From NCBI GenBank assembly GCA_020353535.1, contig CP070696.1, forward strand, positions 2,632,744 through 2,678,713: 45,970 nt of DNA, given 5' to 3'. Each line of letters opens with the position of its first letter. Positions within the stretch are counted from its first letter, which is position 1. Below the pieces are notes generated by a model. That model made no database searches and was not told where the DNA came from. It was given only the letters and a program-made list of their open reading frames with translations. Source of the DNA: Spirochaetaceae bacterium (lineage in GTDB: Bacteria; Spirochaetota; Spirochaetia; SZUA-6; DRHE01). The position numbers were made by a program, and so were the translations under genes. Positions 31,879-40,555 of this stretch are shown here, in pieces.

Positions 31879-32055
31879 TTACTTTATCTTGGTTTCCCTG
31901 TGCAGGGTGTGCTTTTTGTCGAACTTGCAGTACTTCTTGAACTCCAACTTTCCCTGGATGTTCCGCTTGTTCTTGCTGGTTGTATAATTCCTCCGGTCGC
32001 ACTCGCTGCACTGAAGGGCAACAAGCTCCACCGTTTTCCCTTTCGCCTTCGCCAT
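31879..32055 (-). CDS. rpmG: Large ribosomal subunit protein bL33
   Basis: A 58-residue frame from ATG 32055 gives [20 protein letters not shown] then [19 protein letters not shown], the L33 signature. Three of the four zinc-ligand cysteines are present (Cys16, Cys19, Cys43); the fourth position (46) is Asp, so zinc binding is probably lost or altered. L33 is a small 50S protein near the E site. It is the first protein gene after the promoter at 32204-32233. Confidence 0.96.
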   Translation of the reverse strand: MAKAKGKTVELVALQCSECDRRNYTTSKNKRNIQGKLEFKKYCKFDKKHTLHRETKIK

Positions 32056-32112
32056 CCGCTCCTATCCTTCACCCCAGATTGATTGTCGGAGAACACAACC
32101 GTCAATTGAAAC

Positions 32113-32208
32113 CACAATCGCTGTTGTGTTGTCCTCCTCCGCTTCGCGTTGTCGTAAGAACACAATCGCTGTTGTGTTGTCCTCCTCCGCTTCGCGTTGT
32201 CGTAATAT
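32113..32208. repeat. Two-copy 48-bp tandem repeat in the rpmG operon leader
   Basis: Copies at 32113-32160 and 32161-32208 are identical over 45 bp. On the minus strand each includes GGAGGAGGA and the hairpin AACACAA-CAGCGA-TTGTG(TT). The -10 box of the rpmG promoter overlaps the first bases of the upstream copy, so both copies are transcribed at the very 5' end of the mRNA. A degenerate partial copy follows toward rpmG. Confidence 0.9.
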
Positions 32209-32233
32209 AGTAAAATTCCCCTATTTGTGTCAA
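32204..32233 (-). promoter_or_regulatory. Strong sigma-70-type promoter of the rpmG-secE-nusG-rplKAJL-rpoBC operon
   Basis: On the minus strand TTGACA (32228-32233) and TATATT (32204-32209) are 18 bp apart. The predicted start near 32197 lies inside the 48-bp repeat. No other good promoter is seen between here and rpoC, so this one probably drives the whole block. Confidence 0.75.
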
Positions 32234-32355
32234 TGGCATAATTTTCGCATTGTCTCCTTTTACCTGACTCGTCAGTTTGACATCGAGCCGCCACCCGGCT
32301 TACCAATATGCCACCCCACGAGGTGGAGAAAAATCGGGGAATCTTATTTTTGCAC

Positions 32356-32428
32356 AGCCTCCGATCGGATTTGAACCGATGACCCCCTCCTTACCATGGA
32401 GGTGCTCTACCAGCTGAGCTACAGAGGC
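32356..32428 (-). tRNA. trnT: tRNA-Thr (anticodon GGU)
   Basis: Cloverleaf on the minus strand: acceptor GCCTCTG/CGGAGGC, D arm GCTC..GAGC, anticodon stem CCTCC/GGAGG with loop ATGGTAA (anticodon GGT), T arm ATCGG-TTCAAAT-CCGAT, discriminator T. CCA is not encoded. It has its own promoter about 45 bp upstream and precedes rpmG. Confidence 0.97.
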
Positions 32429-32474
32429 AGTTAATTCTTTTATATATATAGAATTAAGCCAAAAACCGCCGGTA

Positions 32475-32503
32475 ATACTACACCATTTCACCGGTTTTGT
32501 AAA
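32475..32503 (-). promoter_or_regulatory. Sigma-70-type promoter of tRNA-Thr
   Basis: On the minus strand TTTACA (32498-32503) and TAGTAT (32475-32480) are separated by exactly 17 bp. The predicted start is about 40 nt before the tRNA. The same stretch can form an imperfect AAAACCG/CGGTTTT stem, so it might alternatively act as an end signal for rsmD; the promoter reading is better. Confidence 0.65.
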
Positions 32504-32553
32504 GTAGCCTGGGATAATATATACACATGAAAGAGCTCAAGGCAAAAAAAGAT

Positions 32554-33141
32554 TTAATGCCCGTAGAACAGCAGGAGTGATCCCCCGTACAGTCGCCGAT
32601 CGGCCAGGTGCAACTGACTGCCTCCGCTTTCAGCCGAGCCGTCTGACTTGTGAGCACGGGCAAGCTCTGTCCCCAGGGAGGTTGGAAATCCCTTCTCCTC
32701 CTCCTTGGAAAGGTGGATGATCAGAGTTCCCCCCCCGGCCAGGATTTCCCTGTCCGCAATCAGATTCAAAACCTCAGGCTTTCCTCGCTGCCGGAAAGGG
32801 GGATCTGCGAAAATTAGATCGAAACTGCGCTTCCCGCGCCGCAGGAAATGCTCGACGGGCAGCATGTACAGTTCTGTATACTCCCGAACGAAGCTCAGGT
32901 TGCGCTCCAGGACCGCCCGCTTTCCTCGATCCTTCTCCACGAATACCACCGGTTCCGCACCCCGGGAGGCCGCTTCAATGCCCACCGATCCTGATCCGCT
33001 GTACAGGTCGAGGAAGGAGGATCCCCGGATGTCACCCAGAATGGCAAATAGAGACTCCCGCATTCGGTCCATGGCCGGACGGATCACTCCCGACGGGCAG
33101 ATCAGTTTTCTTCCTTTATAATGTCCGCCGGTAATCCTCAT
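32554..33141 (-). CDS. rsmD: 16S rRNA (guanine966-N2)-methyltransferase RsmD
   Basis: RsmD methylates G966 of 16S rRNA using S-adenosylmethionine. The N-terminus MRITGGHYKGRKL is the family signature. The SAM-binding motif I is DLYSGSGSVG (45-54), and the catalytic motif is DPPF at 113-116, where DPPY is commoner. I chose ATG 33141 (195 residues) with GGAG 6 nt upstream; it overlaps the recG end by 26 bp, and an in-frame start at 33162 is less likely. Confidence 0.94.
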   Translation of the reverse strand: MRITGGHYKGRKLICPSGVIRPAMDRMRESLFAILGDIRGSSFLDLYSGSGSVGIEAASRGAEPVVFVEKDRGKRAVLERNLSFVREYTELYMLPVEHFLRRGKRSFDLIFADPPFRQRGKPEVLNLIADREILAGGGTLIIHLSKEEEKGFPTSLGTELARAHKSDGSAESGGSQLHLADRRLYGGSLLLFYGH

Positions 33142-35188
33142 GCTCGGCTCCTTGGGCTTCAAGCACCTCGCGCAAGCCGCGGTGCTCCAGGGCTACCAGG
33201 CCCGGATCCTGAGATAGCGTTTCCCGTGCATCCTCCCGGGCCAGCAGGAACGGCTCCCAATCGGAAAGTAGATCGGCAATCCCGAAACGAAAGAATCCGG
33301 ATTGCTGCTGGCCCAGAAACTCCCCGGGTCCGCGGATCTTCAAATCCTGCTCGGCGATCTCAAAGCCATCCGTGGAGTTCATGATCGCCTTGAGGCGGGC
33401 GATCCCCGTCTCTGTAAGATTGCGGCTGTATATAAGAAAGGCATAGGACTGCCTGTGTCCACGGCCTACCCTGCCCCTCAGCTGATGCAGGTTCGACAGA
33501 CCGAAGCGTTCGGCATGCTCGATGACCATACAGCTGGCCTTCGCCACATCCACGCCCACTTCCAGCACGCTGGTGGCAACCAGGATATCGATCTTACCGG
33601 CCGCAAACTCGGCCATGACCCGGATCTTCTGCTCTTCGGCGACGCGAGAGTGGATCAGCCCTAGGCGAAGACCTGGAAACACCTCTGTTTTCAGCCTCTC
33701 ATACATGCGTTCGGCATCCTTGAGATCGAGGGCGTCGGATTCTTCGATCAAGGGATAGACGAAGTAGGCCTGACCGCCCCGGGCGATCTCCTGGCGCACC
33801 CTCTCATAGACCTTGTTTTCATTGCCCTGGCGGGCCAGATGGGTGATCACCGGTTTCCGGCCCCGGGGTAAGGTGCGGATCTCCGAAACCTCCAATTCGC
33901 CGAAGGCACTGAGAGCCAGAGTGCGGGGAATGGGCGTGGCACTCATCAGCAGCAGATCGGGATGATCCCCCTTGGCCAGCAGAGCCTGCCGCTGGGCGAC
34001 TCCGAAGCGCTGCTGCTCGTCCACGATCACCAATCCCAGCCTCTTGTAACGCACCCCTTGCGAGAACAGGGCATGGGTTCCGATCAGCAGATCGATCTCT
34101 CCCTCCTTTAAACTGTCCAGGAGTAAACGGCGCGCCGAGCCCTGAACATTGCCCGAAAAAAAGGCCACCCGCACACCCAGTGGTTCGAGCAATCCCGCCG
34201 CGTTGTCCCCGTGCTGTCGGGCCAGAAGCTCCGTGGGTACCAGCATGGCCACCTGGTCCCCCGCTTCGATCACCGAGAGGGCCGCCGCCAGAGCCACCAG
34301 GGTTTTGCCGCTTCCCACCTCGCCCTGAAGCAGGCGAGCACCGGGATGGGGCAGAAACAGGTCCGTCTCGATCTCCCGTAGAACCCGAAGCTGATCCGCA
34401 GTGAGGGAAAAGGACAGACGATCCAGCAAAGCCTGCCTCAGATTGCCTTTGGGTCCGGGACGGGAGCGTCGGATGGAGGAGCGAACGAGCCTGCTGCGGC
34501 CCAAGGCTAGCTGATAGTGCAGGAGCTCCTCGTAGACAAGCGTCTTGCGAGCCCTGGCAAGCTGATCCATGGATTCGGGGAAATGGATCGCCTCGAGGGC
34601 CTGTCCTTTCAACAGGCAGGCCCGCCGTTCCCGAAAGGCAAGAGGCAGTTCCTCACTGAGATCTGCCTGAACCATCTTCAGAGCCCGGCGCATCAACTGG
34701 CGGATCGCGTTTTGGCTCAATCCTTCGGTCAGGGGATAGATCGGTAAAATCCGGGCATACTGGGCCTGCTCGCGGCTGGGCTCATAAGCTTCGAGGTCGA
34801 AATCACTGGCCTGAAGCTCGTTGTAGCGGCGCTGAAATCGGCCCCACACCCAAAACAATTTTCCCGGTTGAAGAACTCCGGAGAGGTAACTGCGCCCGTA
34901 GCACAGAAGTGCGGCCGTACCGCTGTCGTCCCCGACCTTTACCTTCAAGATCTTCCTGTAGCCTCTGCCGATCCAGGCTCGGGAGTGGACTCGCACTAGT
35001 ACATTCACCCGATCGGATTGCTCCGCCGCAGCCAGATTGTCAAGGTGGCGGCGGTCCTGGTAGGTTTTTGGAAAGTGCCTCAGCAGCTCTTCGAGGGTTC
35101 GAATACCGAGGCGCTCGAGGCGGCGCCGTAGTACCGGACCGACGCCGCGCAATTCCTCCACCGCCATCCGGTACTCATGCAGGTACAT
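33116..35188 (-). CDS. recG: ATP-dependent DNA helicase RecG
   Basis: RecG remodels stalled replication forks and branch-migrates Holliday junctions. The N-terminal wedge/OB domain (about 1-250) includes VKVGDDSGTAALLCYGR. Walker A is GEVGSGKT (289-296), and the Walker B box is DEQQRFG (390-396), where the fourth residue is Gln in place of the usual His. Motifs LMSATPIPRTLALSAFGELE, TSVLEVGVDV and QLRGRVGRG follow. Length 690 is typical. The start 4 nt after the YggT-family stop lacks a strong ribosome-binding site, suggesting coupled translation; an ATG seven codons later is possible. Confidence 0.97.
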   Translation of the reverse strand: MYLHEYRMAVEELRGVGPVLRRRLERLGIRTLEELLRHFPKTYQDRRHLDNLAAAEQSDRVNVLVRVHSRAWIGRGYRKILKVKVGDDSGTAALLCYGRSYLSGVLQPGKLFWVWGRFQRRYNELQASDFDLEAYEPSREQAQYARILPIYPLTEGLSQNAIRQLMRRALKMVQADLSEELPLAFRERRACLLKGQALEAIHFPESMDQLARARKTLVYEELLHYQLALGRSRLVRSSIRRSRPGPKGNLRQALLDRLSFSLTADQLRVLREIETDLFLPHPGARLLQGEVGSGKTLVALAAALSVIEAGDQVAMLVPTELLARQHGDNAAGLLEPLGVRVAFFSGNVQGSARRLLLDSLKEGEIDLLIGTHALFSQGVRYKRLGLVIVDEQQRFGVAQRQALLAKGDHPDLLLMSATPIPRTLALSAFGELEVSEIRTLPRGRKPVITHLARQGNENKVYERVRQEIARGGQAYFVYPLIEESDALDLKDAERMYERLKTEVFPGLRLGLIHSRVAEEQKIRVMAEFAAGKIDILVATSVLEVGVDVAKASCMVIEHAERFGLSNLHQLRGRVGRGHRQSYAFLIYSRNLTETGIARLKAIMNSTDGFEIAEQDLKIRGPGEFLGQQQSGFFRFGIADLLSDWEPFLLAREDARETLSQDPGLVALEHRGLREVLEAQGAEHEDYRRTL

Positions 35189-35192
35189 CGCA

Positions 35193-35777
35193 TCAGATCG
35201 GCAGATTGTAAAAAAAACGAATCAGCAAACCGAGCAGGTACCCGCCGAGCAGACGCACGACGAACAGGAAGGCGATGGTCAGGTACAGGTACTGACGATC
35301 CGAAAACGACTGCCGTGCTGGGAAGATGCGGCGCACCAGGGACACCGCCGGCTCGACCATGAAGCCAAGCGCAGCGGCAAATCGAGATTCTTGAGTCGAG
35401 GATATGGCCAGCAGGATCGCCCTGACCACAGCCAGGATCAGAAACAGAACGAGCAGAAAGGCAACGGCCGACCAGATTGCACCGCTGACCACTCCAAGGA
35501 AGATGCCGAGGGAGATTCTGCCGAAGCGTCCGATCGAGTCGATCACCCTAAGCACTACAACCAGGGTGAGGATCGCCGCCAAGGGAGTGAAGTCGAACAT
35601 CCCCTGACGCAGGAAGCGAAAGCGGGAGAACAACGAGAGGTACGGGTCGGTAACCCGGATGAGCAGTTCCCACCCTCTACCAAGGGAGGGTCCCTGAAAC
35701 CAGGACAGGATGATGCGCAGAGACAACAATAGAATATAAAAGTAAATGACAGCTGTTAAGAATCGCCAGATCGCCAA
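35193..35777 (-). CDS. YggT family integral membrane protein
   Basis: The 194-residue protein contains two YggT units, each a TM helix, a loop and a second TM helix: LRIILSWFQ to FDFTPLAAILTLVVVLRVI (about 20-85) and VRAILLAISS to YLYLTIAFLFVVRLLGGYLL (about 115-185). YggT proteins of unknown exact role are linked to ion homeostasis and, in some bacteria, to cell division genes. It lies between hom and recG with short gaps, so it is probably co-transcribed. Confidence 0.9.
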   Translation of the reverse strand: MAIWRFLTAVIYFYILLLSLRIILSWFQGPSLGRGWELLIRVTDPYLSLFSRFRFLRQGMFDFTPLAAILTLVVVLRVIDSIGRFGRISLGIFLGVVSGAIWSAVAFLLVLFLILAVVRAILLAISSTQESRFAAALGFMVEPAVSLVRRIFPARQSFSDRQYLYLTIAFLFVVRLLGGYLLGLLIRFFYNLPI

Positions 35778-35801
35778 AACTTCTCCTCCTCTTCGAACCG
35801 T

Positions 35802-37091
35802 CTATAGTGGTAGTATTCTGTAGAAACGGGACTGTGTCGAGATGCCGGATTCCGCGCTTGCCTCGCGAAGCGCCTTGCTGGCCTGTCCCACCTTGGCCTC
35901 GTCCACAAGGACGTAGAGGTCCGAAGGTTTGCTGCGGTCCTCCCATTTCTGATGCACCGATTCGATGTTGATTCCATTTTCGGCAAGACAGCCGGTTACG
36001 GCTGCCCAGATCCCAGGCCGGTTTTCTGTAATAAAATGAAAGAAAAGGCGATACTCCATCTCCTGATCCGGATGCAGATCCAGTTCCCGGCTGGGATCGA
36101 AGGGATACCCGCCCCGACGGGCGTGTAGAACCAGACTCTGCACCAGGTCACCCAAATCCGAGGCGACGGAGGAAGCAGTTGCCTTGGCTCCCGCTCCTCT
36201 GCCCAGAAACAGGGCGGGTCCAAGAAAGTCGCACTCCAAATATACCGCGTTGACCTCATTTCGCACCGAAGCCAACGGGTGACGGTCCGGAACCAGAGCT
36301 GGAAACACCGTGACGGACGGTTTCCCGTCGACCCGCATCGCTGAGGCGATGAGTTTGATGGCGAAGCCCGCCGAAGCGGCGAACTCGATCTCTCCGGGTG
36401 TTACGGAGGTGATTCCTTCACAGAGAATCCGCCGATAATCCACCCACCCCCCGAAGGCGAAGCTGGCCAGAAGGCAGATCTTATGCGCCGCATCACCGCC
36501 CCCCACGTCGAGAGAGGGATCCGCTTCGGCAAAACCGGCGGTTTGAGCCTGCTTCAACGCCTCTTCAAAGGGAAGCTGCTTCTCGCTCATTTGAGTTAGG
36601 ATGTAGTTGGAGGTTCCATTCAGGATCCCCATGACCTTATCGATTCGGTTTCCAACCAGGCTCTCCCTAACCACCTTGATGATCGGGATGCCGCCCCCCA
36701 CGGCGGCCTCGAACTTCAGCTCGACCTGTTTGTTCCGTGCCAGGGCGAACAATTCCGCCCCTTTGAGGGCCAGAAGGGCCTTGTTCGCAGTGATGACATG
36801 TTTGCCCGCCTCGATGGCAGCGCGGATGATATCATAGGCCACCGTTGTACCGCCGACCATCTCGACGACCACCCGGATTTCATCATCTTCAATGACGCGG
36901 CGGTAGTCGTCGACAAGGAGCTCTTTGGGCACTATTTTTTGAGCCCGGACTGTGTCGATCTCCGCGACTCTCACGATCTCCACGCTGCTTCCCATCTTGC
37001 TGGCGAAATGGTTTCCGTTTTGGCTCATCAGCTCGAAGAAACCGCTGCCCACCGTGCCCAGACCGACCAGGCCGACCTCTACTCTTTCCAT
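35802..37091 (-). CDS. hom: Homoserine dehydrogenase with ACT domain
   Basis: This enzyme reduces aspartate semialdehyde to homoserine on the way to threonine and methionine. The Rossmann nucleotide loop is GLGTVG (10-15). Further motifs are VITANKALLALKG, ILNGTSNYILTQM and EADPSLDVGGGDAAHK, the last carrying the catalytic Asp/Lys region. The C-terminal ACT domain (about 345-425) starts YRLFFHFITENRPGIWAAVT and usually gives threonine feedback control. Length 429 is typical. It overlaps the dnaE end by 13 bp and has no visible T-box or leader of its own. Confidence 0.97.
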   Translation of the reverse strand: MERVEVGLVGLGTVGSGFFELMSQNGNHFASKMGSSVEIVRVAEIDTVRAQKIVPKELLVDDYRRVIEDDEIRVVVEMVGGTTVAYDIIRAAIEAGKHVITANKALLALKGAELFALARNKQVELKFEAAVGGGIPIIKVVRESLVGNRIDKVMGILNGTSNYILTQMSEKQLPFEEALKQAQTAGFAEADPSLDVGGGDAAHKICLLASFAFGGWVDYRRILCEGITSVTPGEIEFAASAGFAIKLIASAMRVDGKPSVTVFPALVPDRHPLASVRNEVNAVYLECDFLGPALFLGRGAGAKATASSVASDLGDLVQSLVLHARRGGYPFDPSRELDLHPDQEMEYRLFFHFITENRPGIWAAVTGCLAENGINIESVHQKWEDRSKPSDLYVLVDEAKVGQASKALREASAESGISTQSRFYRILPL

Positions 37092-40000
37092 ACATCCTCC
37101 ACCAGCGGCTGGTCGCGAACCTCCGCCAGTACCCGATCGTCCGCCGACAGGGTGATATGGGGGGAAGCCTTAACCACGATCTCCCCACTCGCACCGTTGC
37201 CCTGAATATGAAAGTACACACCGCAGTCTCCCGGTCTGCCGACAAGGAAATCCCGCAGCCGCAGGAACTGCTGTTCGTCGACTCCAACGGCGGCAAAACG
37301 CACGTGAACCGCCCGGGCTGTCTTTTCCTTCAAATCCTCTGGATCGAGCAGTGACTCGACCAGCAGCTTCGGCTCTCCCCTGCTGTTGTCGATACGACCC
37401 CGCACCGCCACGACACTATCCCCCACCAGATGCTGTCTGATTTTTTCATATACATCCGAGAACAATACCAACTCGACGGTTCCGCGGAAGTCCTCGAGCT
37501 GTGCGAAGGCCATACGCCGATTTGTTTTAGTCGTGATCTCCTTGATCTCCTTTAAGATGCCCAAAACCATGTAGGACCTCTGCGGGGAGGCATCGATCAG
37601 ACGGCTGAGGTCGAGATTTACGTGATTCTGTATGTGATTTCGGTATTTGTCGAGGGGGTGCCCCGAAAAGTAGAAACCGAGATTCTGCTTTTCATGACTG
37701 AGCTTTTCCAGGGCAGGCCAGGGCTCGCAGGGGTCCATGATCAGCGGTGATTCCTGTTCCTCCAGAGGATCGAACAACGTGGTCTGACCATATTTTTGTA
37801 TTTCTTTATAGCTGTTCACCGTCTCGAGGATCCTGTCCAAGTTGTGAAACAGAACGGCCCTGCCGGTACCCAAACTATCGAATACACCGCAGCGGATCAA
37901 CGTCTCAACGACCTTGCGATTCATCGTTTTCAGATCGAGGCGCTTCAAGAACTCCAGCAGATCCTTGAACGGTCCCCCCTGATTTCGCTCCTCTACTATT
38001 TGTTCCACCGCGGCACTGCCCACGTTCTTGATCCCCCGCAGGCCGTAGATGATCTTGCCATCCCGTACGGTGAACTCCTGCTCCGAAAGGTTTATATCCG
38101 GCGGCAGAACCTCCAATCCCATGGTGCGGGCTTCGGAGATATACTCGGACAGTTTGTCAGTGGAGTTGATTTCATTTGTCAGGTTGGCGGCCATGAACTC
38201 CGCCGGATAATTGGCTTTAAGATAGGCGGTCTGGTAGGCCAGCAGGGAGTAGGCCGCCGCGTGGGACTTGTTGAAACCGTAGCCGGCGAAGGGAACCAGG
38301 AGCTCGAAGATCTTCTCCGCCTGGGCACTGGAGTGTCCCCTGGCCGCCGCACCTTTCAGGAATTTCACCTTTTGCCGGGCCATGACATCCGCCTTCTTCT
38401 TACCCATGGCTCTGCGCAGGATATCCGCCTCCCCTAGGGAGTACCCCGCGACCTGACGGGCGATCTCCATGACCTGCTCCTGGTACACGATGACTCCGTA
38501 GGTCTCCTCGAGGATCGGTGCAAGCTCGGGCAGCGGATACTGGATCCGCTTTCTGCCGTTCTTGGCATCGATAAACTGGTCGATGTATTCCATCGGACCC
38601 GGTCGGTATAGGGCATTCAGGGCGATAAGATCGGGTATCGAGGTCGGTCTGGATCGTCTTAGAATTTCCTGCATTCCCTGACTTTCAAATTGGAAGATGC
38701 AGGTGCTGCGTCCCTCCCCGAGAAGACGAAAGGTGGCCGCGTCGTCTTCGGGGATTCGGTCTATATCCAGATCCACTCCGCGCTTCTTGGCGAGCTCGAT
38801 TGTATTCTTGATGATGGTGAGCGTCTTCAGCCCCAGGAAGTCCATTTTCACCAGTCCGCAGTCTTCCAGGTAATCCATCGAGTACTGGGTGGACACGGTC
38901 AGTGTCTTGGGATCCCTGTACAGTGGAACGTAGTGGCTCAGCTCCTGCTGGCCGATCACGATCCCCGCCGCGTGAGTGGAGGCATGGCGATGCAATCCTT
39001 CCAGTTTCAGACTGACATCGAGAAGGCTGCGGTAACTTTCTCCCCTGGAAGCGATGCCAGCCAGCTCCTGATCCAGCTTCATGGCCGTCCTCAGGTTCAT
39101 CTTCGGACCCATGGGCACCCGCTTGGCAATGACGTCAGCTTCGGCATATGGAAGGTCCAACACTCGGGCTACGTCCCGAATCACAGCCCGGGCTTTCAGA
39201 GTTCCGAAGGTGATGATCTGGCCGACCCGCTCGCTGCCGTACTTGCGCAAAACGTAGTCGATGACCTGGGAACGGCCTTCGTAGCAGAAATCGATATCGA
39301 AGTCCGGCATCGAGACCCGCTCAGGATTAAGGAACCGTTCGAACAGCAGGCCGTACTTCAGGGGATCTATATCGGTGATCTTCAGGGCGTAAGCAACCAG
39401 GGAGCCGGCGCCGGACCCTCTACCCGGACCCACGGGGATTCGATTTTCCCTGGCGAAATGGATAAAATCCCAGACGATCAGGAAGTAGCCCGTATACCCC
39501 ATTGAGCTGATCACGGACAACTCGTAGTCCAGGCGTTCCCGAATCTCCTGGCTTGGGCTGGCATACCGCTCCTCCAGCCCGGTGTGAGCCAATTCGGATA
39601 GGTAGCTTTCAAGAGTAAAACCTTTCGGAACTTCATAGTGCGGGAGCCGCGGGCCCGGAAGAGGGATGTCCAAGTTGCACATCTCGGCGATGCGATTTGT
39701 GTTCTTCAAGCTTTCGGGAAACTCGGGCAAGACTTGTGCCATCTCCTCCTTGCTCTTGAAGTAGAACTCCGGGTAGGCGAACTTCAGTCTCTTCCCTTCA
39801 CTCACCTTTTTCCCGGTTCCGACACAGATGAGGATATCCTGAGCGTAGGCATCCCCCTTGTCCGTGTAGTGAATGTCATTGGTGGCCGCAAGGGGCACTC
39901 CTGTCTGCCGCGAGAGTTCCGACAGTCCGGCCAGAATTGTCTTCTGCTCCGGCATACCCTGGTTCTGGGCTTCCAGGTAAAAATTACCGCGTCCGAAAAG

Positions 40001-40495
40001 CTCGTCGTAGAACAGAGCCTTTTCCCGCGCCGCGTCCATCTGGCCGTCCAGGATGAGCCGCGGTATCTCTCCGCCCATGCAGCCGGACAGGGCAACCAGG
40101 CCTCGGTAGTGCTGCTGGAGCAACTCATCGTCGATCCGGGGTTTGTAGTAGAATCCCTCCAGGTAGGAAAGCGTGGATAGTTTCAGGAGATTTTGATAGC
40201 CCTCCACATCCTTGGCCAGAAGCACGATATGATGGTAGCGAGCCATCCCTTCGCTTCCCGATTTGCTCAATCGCGATCCCGGGGCTACATAGAACTCCGA
40301 ACCGATGATCGGCTTGATCTCCTGCTTTTGGCACTCGAGATAGAACTTTAGGGCTCCGAACATGTTCCCGTGGTCGGTCAGCGCCAATGCGGGCATTTTA
40401 AGAGTCTTTGCCTTGGCCACCAAGCTTTCGATGGAGGCCGCACCGTCAAGCAGGGAGAAATCGGAATGGTTGTGAAGATGCACGAAGTCTGACAT
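37079..40495 (-). CDS. dnaE: DNA polymerase III subunit alpha (DnaE)
   Basis: This is the replicative polymerase catalytic subunit. The N-terminal PHP domain begins MSDFVHLHNHSDFSLLDGAA. The polymerase active site has GPGRGSGAGSLV (356-367) and PDFDID at 397-402, with the two metal-binding Asp at 400 and 402. A helix-hairpin-helix region and a C-terminal OB-fold (about 990-1070, YMVLGILKEIKEITTKTNRR) complete the usual layout. I chose ATG 40495 (1138 residues) because the family starts there; an in-frame ATG at 40519 has a modest AAGG upstream and cannot be excluded. Confidence 0.97.
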   Translation of the reverse strand: MSDFVHLHNHSDFSLLDGAASIESLVAKAKTLKMPALALTDHGNMFGALKFYLECQKQEIKPIIGSEFYVAPGSRLSKSGSEGMARYHHIVLLAKDVEGYQNLLKLSTLSYLEGFYYKPRIDDELLQQHYRGLVALSGCMGGEIPRLILDGQMDAAREKALFYDELFGRGNFYLEAQNQGMPEQKTILAGLSELSRQTGVPLAATNDIHYTDKGDAYAQDILICVGTGKKVSEGKRLKFAYPEFYFKSKEEMAQVLPEFPESLKNTNRIAEMCNLDIPLPGPRLPHYEVPKGFTLESYLSELAHTGLEERYASPSQEIRERLDYELSVISSMGYTGYFLIVWDFIHFARENRIPVGPGRGSGAGSLVAYALKITDIDPLKYGLLFERFLNPERVSMPDFDIDFCYEGRSQVIDYVLRKYGSERVGQIITFGTLKARAVIRDVARVLDLPYAEADVIAKRVPMGPKMNLRTAMKLDQELAGIASRGESYRSLLDVSLKLEGLHRHASTHAAGIVIGQQELSHYVPLYRDPKTLTVSTQYSMDYLEDCGLVKMDFLGLKTLTIIKNTIELAKKRGVDLDIDRIPEDDAATFRLLGEGRSTCIFQFESQGMQEILRRSRPTSIPDLIALNALYRPGPMEYIDQFIDAKNGRKRIQYPLPELAPILEETYGVIVYQEQVMEIARQVAGYSLGEADILRRAMGKKKADVMARQKVKFLKGAAARGHSSAQAEKIFELLVPFAGYGFNKSHAAAYSLLAYQTAYLKANYPAEFMAANLTNEINSTDKLSEYISEARTMGLEVLPPDINLSEQEFTVRDGKIIYGLRGIKNVGSAAVEQIVEERNQGGPFKDLLEFLKRLDLKTMNRKVVETLIRCGVFDSLGTGRAVLFHNLDRILETVNSYKEIQKYGQTTLFDPLEEQESPLIMDPCEPWPALEKLSHEKQNLGFYFSGHPLDKYRNHIQNHVNLDLSRLIDASPQRSYMVLGILKEIKEITTKTNRRMAFAQLEDFRGTVELVLFSDVYEKIRQHLVGDSVVAVRGRIDNSRGEPKLLVESLLDPEDLKEKTARAVHVRFAAVGVDEQQFLRLRDFLVGRPGDCGVYFHIQGNGASGEIVVKASPHITLSADDRVLAEVRDQPLVEDVWKE

Positions 40496-40555
40496 GTTGG
40501 AGCAATTCGAGTGTACCATGTTTGCCTTGCAAAGGAGAAGATCTCTCGTGACGCT

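Larger units (their letters stand above)
32056..32355. other. Region between tRNA-Thr and rpmG: promoter and repeat-bearing leader
   Basis: This 300-bp gap contains no gene. In the direction of transcription it holds about 120 bp after tRNA-Thr without recognisable signals, then the promoter, the two-copy 48-bp repeat, a degenerate partial third copy (about 32080-32110) and the rpmG start. The predicted leader is about 140 nt long. Confidence 0.7.

Noticed and set aside
31884..32306. Minus-strand open frame upstream of and overlapping rpmG with a 16-residue repeat
   Set aside because: It is in a different frame from rpmG, crosses the promoter and arises from the 48-bp repeat; rpmG itself is the clear gene.
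32300..32491. Minus-strand open frame containing SVAQLVEHLHGKEGVIGSNP
   Set aside because: This is the well-known false translation of a tRNA gene, here tRNA-Thr.
36900..37300. Search for a T-box, threonine/methionine leader or riboswitch before hom
   Set aside because: hom overlaps the end of dnaE by 13 bp and no leader-like hairpin series or anti-terminator is visible.
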